From contig NC_067199.1 in the NCBI RefSeq assembly GCF_000699445.3, positions 35,572,902 through 35,636,901 of the forward strand: a DNA stretch of 64,000 nucleotides, given 5' to 3'. Numbering within the stretch: position 1 is the stretch's first letter; each line of letters opens with the position of its first letter. A model generated the notes under the pieces. It was given only the letters and a program-made list of their open reading frames with translations, did not search any database and was not told where the DNA came from. The position numbers and the translations under genes are program-made. Positions 1 to 14,600 of the stretch are shown here, piece after piece. The DNA comes from Schistosoma haematobium (Eukaryota; Platyhelminthes; Trematoda; Strigeidida; Schistosomatidae).

Positions 1-103
1 ACTCAATGTAATATTTGTTTTATTGTCTCGTATGATATTTTATTCTGTATAATATACAATATCCTCGTATTCCATTGACATGAACTGTGCTCTGTATGTG
101 ATT

Positions 104-330
104 TGTTATAACTCTAAGTATTTTTCATATATGTGATTACATTCTAATTAATAATAAAAATGGGTGTACAATCAATATACAAATGAGTGTATTTTCTACT
201 AGAGTCGTCGTCGTGTTTTGGAGTTAATAAATCATCACTTATACCAGTCTTTGTGTTCTTACTTTCGCCTCGTGGGAATTGCAGAGGTCCCTCGTTCCAA
301 GTATAAGTGATAAGCGTTTACGACATAACA
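104..330. mobile_element. LTR-like segment
   Basis: The 227-bp segment opens TGTTAT and closes ATAACA, holds an AATAAA at about 225, and has an 11-bp inverted repeat (ATCACTTATAC) near its 3' end. No target duplication or coding region was found. It could be a solo LTR or chance. Confidence 0.3.
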
Positions 331-699
331 ATCAGCGACGACCAGTTACAAAAAGTAGCATTAAAAGAGCCAAGACAATAGGCATTCAAATGACAAATAA
401 TAACACTACACTAGTGCAAAACAGACATCTACAGCCTCATGAATTGTAACTATTGTCGGACTAGTATCAATTGTGATCCCAATTTATGAAAATTCGATAA
501 TCTCCATAATCCTTAATAGTAAAATTGTTTAATCCACGTATCTTTGAATACATAGTTATCTATATTGATAATAATTATTCATAGACTATTTTAATAACAG
601 AACTTGAGATACTAGAAAGAATTACATGTCTTGTATTCCTTAACTGATCATTTAATTTGTTTTGTTAATTTCTTTTCTATTTGTTTAATTATACAATAG

Positions 700-1152
700 G
701 TGATTCATGCCGAAGGTAGTAAACGTGTTATGAATGAATGTATACAAGTTGGAAGATGGCGTCGTTTTGTTCATGCACAATATTTAAATTGTTATACATA
801 TGATATACATGAAATCTATCGTAATCATGTACGTACCATTGAATTATTTGTTTATTTAGATGAATCAATGAATATTACTTCATGTTCTGACTGTTTTAGT
901 TCAGAAATTAAATCACAATTAAGTGGAGCTGTAGTTACTGTACATAATGCAGAAACGTATCCAGATATAAATCAAGAAGGAATAAATATTCAACCGGGTA
1001 GTTTAACTGAGATAAAAGTTAAAACTATCAAGCATACACAAAAAACACCGCCGTATGGACGTTGTTCACCTGATACTCCAACGAAAATTCATCTTTACGG
1101 TTCAGAAGTATATGCATACTCAGAACATGCATGTCGAATGAGTACTATACAA
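700..1152 (+). CDS. DEG/ENaC channel exon (extracellular loop)
   Basis: The acceptor AG is at 698-699 and the donor GTAAGT starts at 1153. The 151 codons carry the mid-extracellular region: [35 protein letters not shown] and PPYGRC, then the start of the ACR...CGC motif. The first codon is GTG by splicing, not a start. Confidence 0.88.
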
Positions 1153-4100
1153 GTAAGTCGGTAATTTAAACAATTTACTGTCAACTTTTTCTGTAAAAAT
1201 ATAATCTATAGACGACCTTTGAGCGACGCTAAAGAGATCTTGAGAATGTCCATCTACATACTACGGCTAAATGACGGTTATAAACTAGTGTGAGGAATCA
1301 GGATTAATATTTACAATTGATGGTTAGGGTTAGGAACCAGATATTGGTTTTTCATCACGAACTGATATCGGGTAAAATGCCAAAACTCCATTTAAAACCA
1401 AATGGATGAGTGAATTTCGCGCCAAAATTCAAGACCTGTTATCATAAATCCAATTGGTTTGTTCATGAACTATAGTCTCGCCACTTTTTCATGGAAGACT
1501 AGATTTGCTATAATATGCTGTTTATTTATTACGTCTAGAAAAATGTAACACAGAATATAAACAGTAATCTAGTTTTATATTTGTTCCAAGATTTCAAGTG
1601 ACTCTCAGAAAAAGTAATTAAAGTTAAGCGTTTGTGCGTGAAATCAAAGTTATCGGGTTCGAATCCCGTGTGTGGGATCGTGGTGCGCACTGATAAGGAA
1701 TCCTGTGCTAGGATAGGTTTCCAATGATGGTCTAACATCTATCAAAACTAAGCAATCTCCACAACCTTGTATTGATAATTAAGAAAATATTTTGATAGAT
1801 CATTATCAGATTATGCGTTTAACTCGAATAGCTTTTCAGTTTAGTTGATAATTATCTGTTAAGATGATGAAGTTTTAATTTTAGCTTGATAATCATTTTT
1901 TTAGTTTAGCGAAGAAAAAAACAGTTGAATCTTTGTGATACAATACGTAATTCAGTTAGATGATACAGGTAAATGACTTTCATCTAGACTAGTTCAACTT
2001 AGTTATATATCAAAAATGCGAACAATATTATAGCGAATGTCTAATTGATGAAGTGTTGTCAGGTTAAATTAATATGGATTTGATTCAACAATAATGTATC
2101 ATCAGTGTGAAGTTGTAGAGATTGCAAAGTTTTTGATTGAGATCATGAACTGATGAATGTTAGACCACCATTGAAAACCTGAAAGCACTGGAATTACAAA
2201 AATGTTATGTTGATGAATTCAAATAAGCATGAAGCTTAAATTGTACATTTCCTAGAAATTTTCAGTATTTTAACATACTACAGAATCGTATAAAGTAATA
2301 ACTATGATGTCCAAAATGCTGTTAACTAAGAATCCATTCAAATTCAGCTTTCTTCCAAGTCAAATTAAGTAATTATCAGAAGGGGTTTTGTGAAGATTTT
2401 GGAAATTTCACAGATTGAAATCATGGGGCAATTGAAGCTAGACCACCATGGAAAATATGGAAGCACTGGATGGCCGTTTCGTCCTAGTATGGGACTCCTC
2501 AGCAGTGTGTATCCACGATCCCGTTCCCCGCGAGATTCGAACCCAGGACCTATCAGTCTCGCGCCAAGCGCTTAACCAACTAAGCCGCTGAGCCGGCATC
2601 CCATAATAGGACGAAACGGCCGTCCAGTGCTTCCAGGTTTTCCATGGTGGTCTAGCTTCAATTGCCCCATGATTTCAACCAGTGAAATTAATTAATTGTC
2701 AAAATTCTTTATATTAATGAAGATCATAAAACGAATTTCACTGATTATTGACATTCCGACATATTCAATTTTTAAACCTAAGCGGTCAGAATACATCATC
2801 ATCATCATTTTATATAACACAGTTTGTGATATGTCATCCTTATACATTTGCATACAATGCATTGGATACTTAAGGTGAACATAATTATAAAAAAACAGGA
2901 AAGGTTGTAAAATATGGGTTTTTGTTAGTAACCTACAAACTAATGATTTTCAAACTTAATTATTATACCTAATAATCTGTTTTATTAAATCCCTAAAGGT
3001 TAATTAAGGTTCAAATCATTAGAACAATGTAAAATTTTGAGTTCAAAAAACTGTGAAACTTTAATCAACCACCCTGAATATTCTTATGTTTCTATGTACG
3101 ATTCAATTCTATAATGACTTAGGATTATCCAAAGTTTCCGGCAAATCCAAATTTAAACCAATTTTTTATATTGATTTTAAAAGATACCAACATGTCCCTT
3201 AGATTCTATGTTTAGTCTAGTTTCTGAATATTCTCTCTAGATGGTACAGTTAATTTAAATATTTTAATACAAAATTACAGAACATCTTAGTAAAATCTGA
3301 GAATTATACAGTAAATATTTCATTTGCAAAATATCAATCAATTGTCTCACTCTTCATTGTTCTTTCGTTTTCACGCCAATCATTCTCTATTCTCGATCTC
3401 TTTTCTTTGATTTTCTTAACCTTGTGTTGCCAAACATTTCACTTTCAAGTTATGAGACATACTACTTATATCTGTCGACATCAGTAGCACACTACATATA
3501 CGGAATGATAGACTATGATTTCTAGGTATAAATAAAATAGTTAAGATAAACTGAATTATATTTAATATCAGAAGGCGCTTTGTGGATATTACAGTAATTT
3601 CAATGGTTGAGATCATGAGTCAGTTGAGGCTAGACCACCACGGAAAACTTGGAAGCACTAGATGGCCGTTTCATCCTAGTATGGGAATTCTCAACAGTGC
3701 GCATCCACGACCCCGCCTCACGGGCTTCGAACCCAGGACCTATATTTAAATATCCACTGCTATAATTTAATCTGATTTTGGTGCTGTCTGTATTCAACTA
3801 CTATTTACATCATTTTTGATAAATATGCATTACAACATGACATTAAGCATACACATTGAAACCATATAAGATTATTCTATCTACTTATCATATAGTTTGG
3901 TGTTATTTGTTTTTGTCTCAGAAATGAGAATTAGACAATGTAGAAAAAAATAATAAATAGGATGAAACCTGAGAACTTTCAGGGAGTGTTTTAAAAATAG
4001 AAAAATGAGAGATAGCAAAAGTGAACTGATACACATGGGAAGGATTTTGAAGAGAATAAGCTTAGTATTTTCTAAATTCGTTTGTTATAGTTTCCCATCT

Positions 4101-7100
4101 TAAGGAATGGTCATTTGAGAGGACATTTTAAGAAAGTTCCAAAACTGAAATCAAATCGTCTATGTCTGGAGTCCCGTTACTCGCACCGAGTAATGAATTA
4201 CTGGAATTCTCTGCCAGAACATGTAATATCAGCACCTTCTTTTGATGTATTCAAAACACGTTTGGACACCCATAGTGTTGTAAACTGCAAGGATTAACAT
4301 GGGTTGATAGGCCTTCTATCCTTACTACTGAAGACTGAATTCATTCACCTGTAAATGAACTTTCATACAGTATTGTTGGTATTTAGTGTTAATAACATTT
4401 CTAGTGTGATATATGAAGCCAATAAAAAAATAAAATGAGTAACAACAAAGAGAAGATTGAATGCTAAAGTAAAAATTCATGAATACCTCATAGCATAACA
4501 TTTTTGTTCACTGACCTGTATGCTGTTACAATGATACTTCATTAAGATAATAATCTATATTTGTTAGTCATCTAATGTGGCTAAGAACTTGGAATTTTCC
4601 TCTTCATGACTTGTCTACTGAATTAAAAATGACAGCTTAAATAGGAAACGGATGATATTGCTAGATGTTGCTTCCTTGTTCACCAATGTACGATTATCTG
4701 AGGCTAATGACGTTTTTCGCCAACAACTACTTAAAAAATAAACCAATATCGGGATTCCCGAGGTTACTTCTTAAATGTAAAATGAATGTTCATTCTGTCT
4801 TTGATAACACATACAGACAAATTGATGGAATAGCTATGGGTTAATCTCTAGGTCCTATCCTTGCTAACCTCTCAAAGAGGTTATTGATAAGCTTGACTTC
4901 TGTTGTCGTTACACTGATGACACTTTCATTATCGTCGATCAGAACGTTGGGAAATACAAACTTTTAAAGTTATTTAACAATGAACATTCAGCAATCAAAT
5001 TTACATGTGAAGAGAAACTTGATATTAGACTACATTTTTGACGTTTTGTTAGACAGAAAAGAAAGTGTATCAGTAGAAGTGTGTATATGAAAACTTCTTC
5101 TGCAAGCCAGTACACATATTTCTTGCGCTTTGTACCCATTCGTTATAAGAGAAGCCTATTTAGATGTCTTGCAAACTAGAGCTAGGAATATATGCTCGGT
5201 CGATATTATAGAAAAGGGACTAGAACTTATACATAATATGTTGATCAAGATGGGTTATCTACAAGGTTTCTTGAAGAAACATTTGCATGTAATAAACAAG
5301 AAAGTAGAGACATCAACAACTGGTAAGAAACCTCTTTTCCTGAAGCTGCCATTCAACGGAGATATAGCTGATCATGTGCTACGGCATAGACTGATTAGAG
5401 TAGTTAAGAGAACTTTCAATGCAGCTAACCTCTGTCTATCGTACTCAATCCGATCTATGACAAGGACAAGTTATCAGGTCCTACCACGTCTATGTGTATT
5501 TACAATTTTAGCTGCTTCTGTGGAGAAAGCTATATTGAGCGCACTACCAGACAACTGAGTCACTGAGTTGGTGAACACTTCCCTTCGTGATTAGGATAGG
5601 GTGCCACCCAAACAACACTCATCTCTATTCTATCACATTTGGTCGCTAGTGTTCATGTAGTAGATAGAAATAAGTTAGTTAAATTGAATAATCGTTTTCC
5701 TACTAGTTTTCCTTATAGGATACGATCTCATCTCTTACACATAGTAGAAGCTATAGGAATTCGAGCTAACAATCCCAGTCTATGTGTTCATAAGATATTT
5801 ATAACACCTTTATCTCTCCTTTGGTATTAATAAATGATTTCATTTATTACTATTTTTCATACTTTTTCTTCGTTTATTTCCCATTACAAAACATTGATTC
5901 AAGCCTTTATTATTCTTATCACGATTAGTAAACTTATCGTCACACTATCCATTTGTACTGTTTACTTATTATGTTTATTTATGTAATCTATTCCACTGTT
6001 ATCAATGAATCATGCCTTGTATAGTTTAATAATTTAATATATGCATATAAATATTACTGTATATTAGAGTAAAGCTTAATATGGATCTAATCGACAATCA
6101 TATTGTTTATTTGTGTTATCCTAAATGATCACTTATTATAAATCCAAATTAATTAAATGGGAAAAGTAGAACATCTGATCACTAATTGTAAATTAAATTA
6201 TATAAATAATTAACCATGAAATATGAACCGAGAACAGAATTACGTAGAAGAGTATAAACGTGGAAACATCTTGGACAAGGTGAGAGATGAAAGTGTCCAT
6301 GGTCATTTATGAATAATATATAACTAATGATGAAAAACACAATCATTTAACGCACTTGTTTGCCTTATTCATGATTTTGTAATGATGTATATATATGTTC
6401 ACTGAATGTTCACTATCTACATCACGTTTTAAGACAACATTATTATCCAGTAAGTAATAAAACTTGTTACTTACTGTTATTTCACACTATGAAGTATATT
6501 GTTTATTGAACAACCGGTACTATTCAAATTATATTAATGTAACGAATATAAAAGAAGAGGAATTACATCTGAAAACATATGTTCTCCTTTCTCATACATT
6601 TTTTGATGAATAATGATAAGAAGAAAAATGATTATATAATACGATTGTTGAATGAAGTAGTTATTTGTTTAATTTATATAGTTGTTTCATCAGAATGATT
6701 TGTAAATTCACTGGGTGTTGTTTTGCTTGTATTTCCCCATTGTTATTTAGGACTGCAATTGATCAGTCTTTTTGTTGGCAAATATGTATCCTGTGAGGAT
6801 TGCCTCGATATTGTCTTGAGTCACAAGCTTTTTAAGCAAAGATGAATAATGGTTAGCAGTGCAATCTAGGATGCGCGTTTAGTCCTATTTAGGACTCGTC
6901 AACTGGATGTACCTGCATCTGAGAGTTGATGTTCACTCCATGAATCGAACCCAGTAACATTTGCTTGGCTACTGAGTCCTGAAGCAAATGGTACTGGGTT
7001 CGAGTCCCGAAGTGAACATGAACTCTGGGATGCAGGTACATCCAGGTGACGAGCCCCAAATAGGACGAAACGCGCGTCCTGCATTCCACTGCTAACTATT

Positions 7101-8600
7101 ATCCATCTTTGCTTCGAATGATTTGTAGTTGATTGAGTAAATCAACATCAAGAAGTTTTTGTAACACCATATAGCTTTAGCATAAGATTCATTTAAAAAT
7201 CAAGAAGGATTGAATTGTGAAAGTGTAGTAGAGGGACAAGTTGATTAGAATAGAAGTTAATTTAAAAGTGATTCAGCTTTATCTAATATAATGTAAAATA
7301 AACAATGGAAATACATTTGTATAGTGCTTGGGATATTTAAATCTTAATGATACGTTTCTTTTGTCATTGTAAAGTAAAAAACATAGTAGCAAATGTATCA
7401 AATATTTTATTTTTTCTACTTAGATTTTATGTATTAATCTAATGTCTAAACTTCAACAATCTTAAAACTCTTATAAATCTTTTTACGTCCTTATGAGGGT
7501 TCTAGTAGCCGGATGTTTTACATTCATATAGACAAATTTATGAGTCACTGGTATAAATTTTGTGTACCGTTTGTAATTATAGTGTTTTACTACATAAACT
7601 ATTCATGTAAATCAGCTGCATTCAAACTGACTAGCAGTAGGCTGAAATTCATTGAGCTTATTTTAAGCTTGCCACTGTATTCTACTCTAGATTGAATGAA
7701 AATTACTTTTTTCCTTCAGTGTCATTTTAAAACAATTGTTAGTTTTTGGTATAGACTTTAGCAGAGCTTAGTGAATGTTATTGATTTCAATAACTGAACT
7801 AAGTGCGACATATATAAAAAACCACGAAACACTGAACTCATGCTTAGCCCTAGCGAAGGATTCCTCAGAACAATGCATCCACGACATCGCTATCGAAAAT
7901 CACAAACCCAGGACATTTAGTCCCATGTAAGAAAGCTTAACCTCAAGACCACTAAGCTGATCTGTGCCTAAATTTAATCAGTTAACGATATTGTGTGATA
8001 ATCTTCCATTATCTTTGGTGGTTTTTTGCTTTACATCCTACATAGTTTAAAAGCGAAAGGAATGAAAGCCTTTTACATTGGTTTAAATCAATGATCTTAT
8101 GAGTTTAAAGTACTATTTAAGTATATAACGTGAATATCACCTGCAAATTTGCCACTTATGTACTTTATACTTATGATGATAAGAAGTGATTCACTTTATA
8201 ATAGATAATAAACCTATTAAAACTAGTTATATTGAAGCTCACAACAATTTGATACCAATACTACTGTAGCGAACAGAACACGGGTGGGGACAACCAATTG
8301 CATTTAGCACAAAATTACAGAGTTACTCGGTGAAATAGAAAAACCATATAGCAATTCGTTAATTTACAAAATATCAGTCCATCATATCAACCTGGACTGT
8401 TCCTGTTGCAAACATCAATCCATTGTCTCAAATTTCATTGTTCATGCGTTTTCTTACAAATTGCACTGTGTTTCCGCTCGTCCTTTCTTGATCTTCTTCC
8501 ATCTTCTGCTTCCAGACATTACGTTTTTAACTCGCGTCATACATTACTTACATCAATATAAGTAGCACGCACCACACTTCTACTATTACTATTACTACTG

Positions 8601-8675
<75 letters not shown>

Positions 8676-11600
8676 GTAATAGTAATAATAATGGAATTCT
8701 TTACAACTAGTCTGAGGTTTCAAATAGCTAATAATAAGAAGCATTATTTGGGATTTTTTAAAAATCGTTTTTGACAAAATACGTTTTCAGAAGAGAAAAG
8801 AAAAACAGAAATATTTCTCATTTGTGAAATTTTCATCATAATAATTTAAAGAATACTTACAATCATTAGTTAATTAATTAAAAATTAAGAATAATATCTG
8901 CTAATTGAATAAAATAATAATTAGTTAAGAAGGTGTACAAATACAATTCCATCAGAAGCTTTAGATAACACTATTCAGAATGATACAGATATCATCAATC
9001 ATAATGAATGATTATCATGTAGTTTGACTAATTACTTACTTACTTACGTCTGTTACTCCTAATGGAGCATAGACCGCCGACCAACATTCTCCAACCCACT
9101 CTGTCCTGAGCCTTCTTTTCTAGTCCCATCCAATTCTTGTTCATTTTTCTCATGTCCATCTCCATTTCTCGGAGTAATGTGTTCTTTGGTCTTCGTCTTC
9201 TCCTCCTTTGACCTTCAGGACTCCATGTGAGAACTTGTCTTGTGAGGCAGTTGAATGCTTTCCTCAATATGTGTCATATTCACTTCCAGCGCTTCTTCCT
9301 GATTTCTTCCTCCGCTCGAATCTGGTTTGTTCTCTCCCACAGTAAGTTGTTGCTAATGGTGTCGGGCCAACGGATCCCAAGTATTTTGTGTAGACAACTG
9401 TTAATGAACACCTGTATTTTCTGAATGATGGTTTTCGTAGTTCTCCAGGTTTCCGCCACATACAGTAGAACTGTCTTGACATTTGTATTGAAAATGTTGA
9501 CCATGGTGTTGGTTGACAGTTGTTTTGAGTTCCAGATGTCCTTCAGTTGTAAATATACTGCTCTCGCTTTACCGATCCGCGCTTTCACATCTGCATTAGA
9601 TCCACCGTGTTCATCAATGATGCTGCTCAGATATGTCAAGGTTTTTACATCTTCGAAATCTTCTCCGTCAATTGTGATTGGATTGGTGCATGCTGTTGTT
9701 GACTAATTAAAGGAATTTAAAAATATGATCCATTTCATTTTATTTCTAATAGTCTAAGAGTAACATATTCATTACGAGACTTAAAAATGTTGAGTTCAAA
9801 TTCTAGTTAAGTTGTAAATGAATAAAGATACTAAAATTACACACCTATTCAATGTTTTCTTGCTTTTAATGGTTGTTTGAGTAATATCAGCTCGTGGTAT
9901 AAACTACTGAAAAAAAGATATAAATTGTTAAGTAGTTAACTAATTAATTAAAAGTTTATGAGCAAGAAAAAACTTAGGAAAACTATCAATACAACTAACT
10001 AAATAAATGTTCGTGGATTAGTTGAAGTTAGACAATAATATAATTGGATGTCGGCAGGCCCAATAGTCTAGAAGTGAAGCGCTCTTGCGCAAGACTGATA
10101 GATTCTGATTTAGAATCTCGCGAGGCGGGATTGTGTATGAACACTGGTGAGGAGTCCTACAGTAGGACGAAACGGTCATCCGGTGCTTCCAGATTTTCCA
10201 TGATGATCTTACTTCAATTTGAAGTACAAAAGTTAATTTAAAATAACTCTCATATCTAAATTATTACATTGAAATAATTCACAAATACAAAGATCTAACT
10301 TACATTTATACATGGTAATTCCTTTATTATACATGAATAATCAAAAATATTTCTAGTCTGTTCTCTTAGTTTTATTACAATTTCTATATTTTATATGGTT
10401 TTTTTATTTTTTTTAAAAAGATTTAGAACCACTGAACAATAGAAGTAATACAATTAACATTGAATTGGATCCCATGTGACTAGTTCATACAAATCAATAC
10501 TTTATAAGTGAACAAGAAGAGATAATATTAGTATTTCAAGTTTACTTTGATATTGTTAAGAAATGTAGATTAAGTTATGCATCACAATGTATTCAGAATT
10601 TTACAAAATAAAGTAATCATTAGAAACAGGTGAAAATTGTATAGAGGTTGAGTGTCCGCTCGTGGGACTGAAGGCTCTGGGTTCAAATCCCGAGAGAGGA
10701 ATCGTGGATGTGCAGTGCTGAGGAGTCCCACAATAAGATGAAACGGCTGTCCAATGCTTCCAGTTTTTCATTGGTGATCTAACATCAATCAGTTCATGAT
10801 CTCAATCAAAAACTTAATAATATCCACAACCCTATATTGACAAATTGCATAAATTATAATAATACTGAGGTTTGAATAATCACAATAACAATTATTATAA
10901 ATTTAACAGGATATAATAATTTTGATTTAGGTTAACTCTAAAGCTCTTTTCATATCTTCTTAAGCTAGAATCTCGTTAATCAATATTGTTCCTTTTGTTT
11001 GTACTGTTCATTATAAAGTTTTTAGCAGTATTGATCTGGATTAATATTTCTAAAGTCAAAAATAGTGAAAATTCTATTTGTATGAGAAGGGGTTTTGTGG
11101 AGATTGTAGTAATTTCACTAGTTGAGATCATGAGTTAGTTGAAGCTAGACCATCATGGGAAACCTGGAAATATTGAACGGCCGTTTCATCCTATCGTGGG
11201 ACTCCTCAGCAATGTGTGTCCATAATCTAGCCTCGCGAGATTCGAAGCCAGTACCTATCGGTCTCGTGCGCGAACGCTTAACCTCTAGACCACTGACTTT
11301 GTGAATTGTTAAACTATTTCATATTCAACTATGGATTATTTTATTTAGGATTGTTTATAAGTAACGATAGACAATTCTTTGTTAGAATAACACAGGTTAA
11401 AAGTCTTTAGTACAAGTGCACTAAACAATTTAATTAATTGGATATCATATTAGATGTTCGTTATATTTTGTTTCTAAATATAACCAGTAGATTTAGTGAA
11501 ATATCAATTTATATTATGAAAATGATTTAAGTGAGTTCATTTTTGTATTGATTGTTTGAATCTTCCTATCGATGTTTAGGATTATAATTGATCAGTTTTT

Positions 11601-14600
11601 TATTGGCATACGTACATCCTATGAGAATTGCCTCGATATTGCAAAGATGGATTATGGCTATCAGTGCAATCCAGGACGCGCATTTCCTTCTATTTGGGTC
11701 ATGTAAGATAGATATACCTGAATCCCAGAGTTGATGTTCGATCCGAGACTCGAACTCAGTAACACTCGCTTTAGACTCTATAACGCTATTCACTTGGCTA
11801 CTGAGTCCAGATAGCCACCAGCAATATTGAGGTAATCTGCACAGCATAAACATATGCCTATAAGAAACTGATCAATTGCAGTTCGAAACATCAATGGGAA
11901 ATTTCAAACAAACAATACAAAAGCGAATTAAAACTTCATCCTATTGCACAAGCTAATGGCTATCTGAACTTAGTAGCTAAGCGGGTAACGTCATGACGTT
12001 TAAAGCGAAAGGTGCCTGGTTCAAGTTCCGGATTGAACACAAACTCTACGATGCAGGTACATCCACCAGACAAGACCCAAATAGAACGAAATGAGCATCC
12101 TGAATTCCACTTCTAACCACCATCTATCTTTGCTTATTAACTTGAATAGTTACATCAATCAATCTAAAAACAGAATAGGCAAATTAGAAGCATAATCGTT
12201 AAGGCTATTGAATTCAGTCTCATGTAGACCAGTTTTTACAGTGAAACTGTATGAATAGTTTTTAATCTGAAGAATAGTACTTATAAAGATAGTTCATTAG
12301 ATCAATAATATGTATATACATTGGTTGAAGCTACACTAAATTCTTAATAATACCAATCTTTTCAACTTGTTATATACTGGAATTCAAATTCATTATCATT
12401 CAGTAGATTATATTCTACTTCATACAATATAATTATCATATATATCGATGTTTTGTTATAAGAAGTAGACAAATGAACCATTTGAATTCAATACAATGAA
12501 TTACATGTCACACGTCTTTACTTATTTGTAATAATTACTGAATAAAATGAATATCACCATGGTGATAACTATTACTACTATAATGATAAGAAAACAATTT
12601 ACCACTGTAGTTTCAAATAAAGATGTAAAAACCTTTGAAAAGAATTTATAGTATCACATTTACTAAATTATTTGATAAACTCTATAGACAGATTTCAAAT
12701 CAATAAAATGGTATATTAAATGTTTAGTTAAAGTTAAACATTAATACCATTGAATACTGGCAGGCTCACTGGTCTAGAAATTAAGCGTTCACTTGTGAAA
12801 CCAATAGGTACTAGGTTCGAATCTCGCGAGGCAGGATTATGAATGCTCACTGATGAGGAGTCCCGTACTGCGACGAAAAGGTCGTCTAATGCTTTCAGGT
12901 TTTTCATGATAGTCTAGCTTCACAATTAACTCATGAATTCAACTATTAAAAAATAATAATTAATAAATATTTATTTCACTGGTTGAAATCATGAGTCAAT
13001 TGAAGATAGACTACCATGGAAAACCCGGAAGCACTGAACGGCCGTTTCTTCCTAGTACGGGACTCCTCAGAAGTACGCATCCACGAGCCCGCACCCCGTG
13101 AGATTCGACCCCAGGACCTATCAGTCTCGCGCCAGTCGTTTAAATGTTTAGTTGAAGCTAAAGATTAACATCATTGAATACTGGCAAGCTCAATGGTCTA
13201 GAAGTTAAACGTACGCTTGCGAAACCAATAGGTACTAGATTCGAATCTCGTGAGGTAGGATCATGGATGTGCACTGCTGAGGAATCATATACTAGGACGA
13301 AAAGGTCGTCTAGTGCTTCCAGGCTTTTCATGATAGTCTAACTCATGAATTCAACTATTAAAAAATAATAATTAATAAATATTTATTTTTCAATATCTTT
13401 TATAATAAATTTGACCTTAATTTCAAAATCATCAAATCACTTATTACGGTACATGAATAGATCGTTTAGATATATTTCTATTTAATTTTTTCTATCTCTA
13501 ATGTGCCTATATCATTCGTTTCAATTTTCAATAGTTCGAAAGAATTTTTCAATGAGAATATAATTTATGGATGATCTTTGAAGAGATGCTCAAGTGACTT
13601 TGAGAATGTTCACCTATTAACTAGAATTGAATGAGTGTTGTGAAGAATTAAAATTATGATTTACAGTGGATGATTAAGGTTAAGAATTAGATTTAGAGTT
13701 TTCATTACAAACTAAAATCAGATATAATGCTGAAACTCTATTTAACCAAATGAATGAGTGAATATATCTCTCAAATTTAAGACTCGTCTATCAATTATTG
13801 TCTTGCCAATTTATCATATATTTTAAAGCTGATTGTTTTATCCTTTTTGTAACTTATCATTATTATTGTGAATAAACCAGTACATTTCAGTTCAATAATA
13901 AAATATTTATGTGAATGATTGAACTGAATAGTTCAGTTAGCTGATCATTTATACTACATGTATTGAAATATTCGATGGAGTATAATAGTAAATGGAGTGA
14001 AACAACATTTTGAATGATATCCAGCCTGAAACTATTCAGTGACAAAGGCCATCACAATAGTCAATGCTTTCTTAATATGGACGTTCTAGCTTTAATTTTA
14101 TATAAATTGTAGAATACTGTAAATCTTTTATTATAAATTAAATAGTCATTCACTAATCGCTAGTCATTACATGTCAGTTTTCCCGACCGTTGTTGCTACC
14201 TTGACATGGTGGTCGGGCTTGTCCATAGTGATAAACCAATTGAGCTATATTGACTGGAACAATCATTCCTCAAGGTCCTACCGTGTCAGACAAGTCGATT
14301 AAAGAACAGTAAGACTAAGAGCAGCAAACCCAAGGTCCGAAGATGAAGTCGTTCTGCTGACTGTACAGAGGTGTGACGGCAGTAAGGTGTTTCCTTCCGA
14401 CAACCATCATGACAGTGTTGCTACATTCTCACAAGGAGGGGTGGGGTTAGAAAAGATCGACCCTAAAAATGCACATCTCGCCTTATCCCACGGATATCCA
14501 TCTTCGGCGGTAAGGTCTCAACAAGTACGGAGCTAACACCAAAACTACTTACAAAAAGGGTGTGTGTGACCGACCTCAAGTAGTTGTCCCTTGGGCACTC

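Noticed and set aside
9425..9706. Open frame on the plus strand, repeated at 24152-24544 and (minus) 39130-39762
   Set aside because: All are antisense to the RTE reverse transcriptase and are conserved only because the copies are related.
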